A stretch of 6,376 nucleotides of DNA, taken from assembly GCA_946614075.1 (NCBI GenBank), contig CAMOGO010000072.1, positions 1 through 6,376 of the forward strand. Reading direction: 5' to 3'. The notes below the pieces were generated by a model. That model did not search any database, was not told where the DNA came from, and saw only the letters and a list, made by a program, of their open reading frames with translations. The position numbers and the translations under genes were made by a program. Shown here one piece after another: positions 5,447 through 6,376 of the stretch. Numbering within the stretch: position 1 is the first letter of the stretch; the number at the start of each line of letters is the position of its first letter. This stretch comes from an uncultured Lachnospiraceae bacterium. Its GTDB lineage: Bacteria; Bacillota_A; Clostridia; Lachnospirales; Lachnospiraceae.

Positions 5447-5475
5447 ATGATACATGTTTCAGGGCTCTTTAGCAA
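5447..5475 (-). promoter_or_regulatory. Predicted promoter of the zinc-ribbon LRR gene
   Basis: On the minus strand TTGCTA (5470-5475), 17 bases, then TATCAT (5447-5452): 4 of 6 and 5 of 6 consensus bases. The start would be near 5440, about 30 bases before the ATG. The palindrome at 5495-5554 lies 20 bp upstream and would insulate it from the preceding paralog. Confidence 0.55.
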
Positions 5476-5494
5476 GAGGACATGATGGGCAGTA

Positions 5495-5554
5495 GGACAG
5501 GGGACGGTTCTCTGTCTGGTTGAACAAAACCACACAGAGAACCGTCCCCTGTCC
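5495..5554. repeat. Palindromic repeat, copy 2
   Basis: Arms of 27 bp (5495-5521 and 5528-5554) with a single C-C mismatch (5516/5533) and the same GAACAA loop as copy 1. It stands about 30 bp after the stop of the second LRR gene, as copy 1 stands after the first. It probably serves as the transcription end of the upstream gene. Confidence 0.85.
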
Positions 5555-5692
5555 TGGCCCCCTGCCTTGGAGTGCCGTTCCCATCACTCGACATCTTCAA
5601 TGATATTCAGTACCACATTATCCGATTCTTTAAAGAGAGGCGTATCTCCGACAGCATTGAGGACACTCCTGGGAATAGTAACATCCGTAAGA
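5549..5692. repeat. Segmental duplication covering the 3' end of both LRR genes and their tail
   Basis: From CCTGTCCTGG (5549; also at 4381) through GCCGTTC (5574; also at 4414) and the stop codon into the LRR coding region, this DNA closely matches 4381-4532. The match is almost base for base over the last 35 codons. Similarity falls further into the genes. This shows a fairly recent duplication or gene conversion of the gene end together with its palindrome. Confidence 0.8.
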
Positions 5693-6376
5693 CTGGAACA
5701 GAAGCTAAATGCATCCTCTCCGATATACGTCACACTTTCAGGAATGACAACACTTTGGAGACAGAAGCAGCTATCAAACGCCCACATGCCTATGAAAGTC
5801 ATGCTGTCAGGAATGACAACGCTGGTGAGACTAAAACAGAAGCGAAATGCACTGATCCCGATTTCAGTCACACCGTCAGGAATAACGACACTGGTGAGAT
5901 CGGTCTTAGAGAAAAAAGCATAGTCAGAGATTTTGGAAACCGTATGTCCGTCCAAGACAGAGGGGATTACCAGCTCGGTGCTGGTTCCCATATAGTCCGT
6001 AATAGACACAGTCCCATCATCCAACACCAGATATTTAAAATTCGCCGCGTCCTCCGCAGCAGCATCCTGCGCAGTGGAGGAAGAAGTGCCGGAGGAAATC
6101 CATGACAAACCGGAGCTGCTGCCGGAAGTCTGTGCAGCATCGGAGGTATCAACGGAAGCCTGTGAGGAGCTTCCGGAGGAAATCCATGACAAACCGGAAT
6201 TGCGGTTGGAGGCTTCCGATTCCACTTGATCAGAGTTGCCAAGGATAAACTGTTCAACCTCATTATTGACAGAGGAATTCTGCGAAGATACGGAAGCTGA
6301 GCTGGCCTCGACAATGTTCAGCTCTACATTGGCAGAGCTTAGGAAAAGAGACTTCCCTTCGCTGGCTTCCCATAGG
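5584..6376 (-). CDS. BspA-like LRR protein, paralog of the preceding gene, 5' end outside the window
   Basis: An open frame of 263 codons plus stop that runs off the right edge, so the N-terminus is missing and a zinc ribbon or membrane helix cannot be judged. A GTG at 6225 is internal, because the coding similarity continues upstream of it. Shared with the paralog are NSSVNNEVEQFILGNSDQ (about 6229-6282), DDGTVSI, the LVIPS..DG.TVS strand, four LRR_5 units (LTSVVIPDGVTEIG..AF) and the nearly identical tail SDNVVLNIIEDVE. A Ser/Ala-rich linker (about 6046-6225) contains SGLSWISSG twice. At 6307-6351 the frame encodes SLFLSSANVELNIVE, which resembles the C-terminal tail of these proteins, so a further LRR module probably lies upstream in the same polypeptide. 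Likely a cell-surface protein. Confidence 0.85.
   Translation of the reverse strand, partial: LWEASEGKSLFLSSANVELNIVEASSASVSSQNSSVNNEVEQFILGNSDQVESEASNRNSGLSWISSGSSSQASVDTSDAAQTSGSSSGLSWISSGTSSSTAQDAAAEDAANFKYLVLDDGTVSITDYMGTSTELVIPSVLDGHTVSKISDYAFFSKTDLTSVVIPDGVTEIGISAFRFCFSLTSVVIPDSMTFIGMWAFDSCFCLQSVVIPESVTYIGEDAFSFCSSLTDVTIPRSVLNAVGDTPLFKESDNVVLNIIEDVE
6089..6198 (-). repeat. 26-bp direct repeat, period 84 bp, in the LRR linker
   Basis: The same 26 bases occur at 6089-6114 and 6173-6198 and encode SGLSWISSG in both places within a Ser-rich linker. The 84-bp period keeps the frame, so linker length could expand or contract by recombination. The paralogous gene lacks this insert. Confidence 0.85.

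Noticed and set aside
5584..6225. Taking GTG at 6225 as the start of the second LRR gene
   Set aside because: The frame stays open to the window edge and the upstream residues (NSSVNNEVEQFILGNSDQ) are conserved in the paralog.

Overview
The window looks like chromosomal DNA of an anaerobic Gram-positive bacterium of the class Clostridia (Bacillota) with fairly high GC. The evidence is strong AGGAGG-type ribosome binding sites, a Mop-type molbindin, BspA-like leucine-rich repeat surface proteins, and a GGGGACGGTTCTC palindrome of a kind I recall from clostridial genomes. The assignment is an inference, and I do not recognise the species.

Layout. (1) Positions 1-1777, plus strand: the 3' part of one long membrane-protein gene. 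It fuses a TSUP (TauE/SafE) anion-exporter domain to a phytol/dolichol-kinase-like CTP-dependent lipid kinase domain through a linker of twelve pentapeptide-like repeats. (2) 1786-1831: a 17-bp hairpin separating this gene from the convergent unit that follows. (3) 1860-2397, minus strand: an AT-richer pair of small overlapping genes, an unnamed 91-aa protein followed by a DUF4160 protein, which looks like a small toxin-antitoxin-like cassette. (4) 2557-3456, minus strand: a LysR-family regulator, divergent from (5) 3833-4249, plus strand, a two-domain Mop molybdate-binding protein. Their shared 376-bp control region carries recognisable promoters for both genes, an 18-bp palindrome centred near -65 of the molbindin promoter, and about 100 bp of degenerate repeats phased at 11 bp in the lysR leader. 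(6) 4424-5410 and 5584-6376 (running off the window), both minus strand: two paralogous BspA-like LRR proteins. The complete one has an N-terminal zinc ribbon, a single membrane helix and an extracellular LRR_5 domain. Each gene is followed by the same palindromic repeat, so the gene-plus-palindrome unit appears to have been duplicated as a block.

How the parts work together: the LysR/molbindin pair is best read as a molybdate (or tungstate) homeostasis unit in which LysR activates the divergent gene. The LRR genes form a surface-protein array that grows by duplication, and the partial copy appears to contain a second, read-through LRR module. The TSUP-kinase fusion is the most unusual single protein. 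No rRNA, tRNA, CRISPR array or intact transposase is visible.
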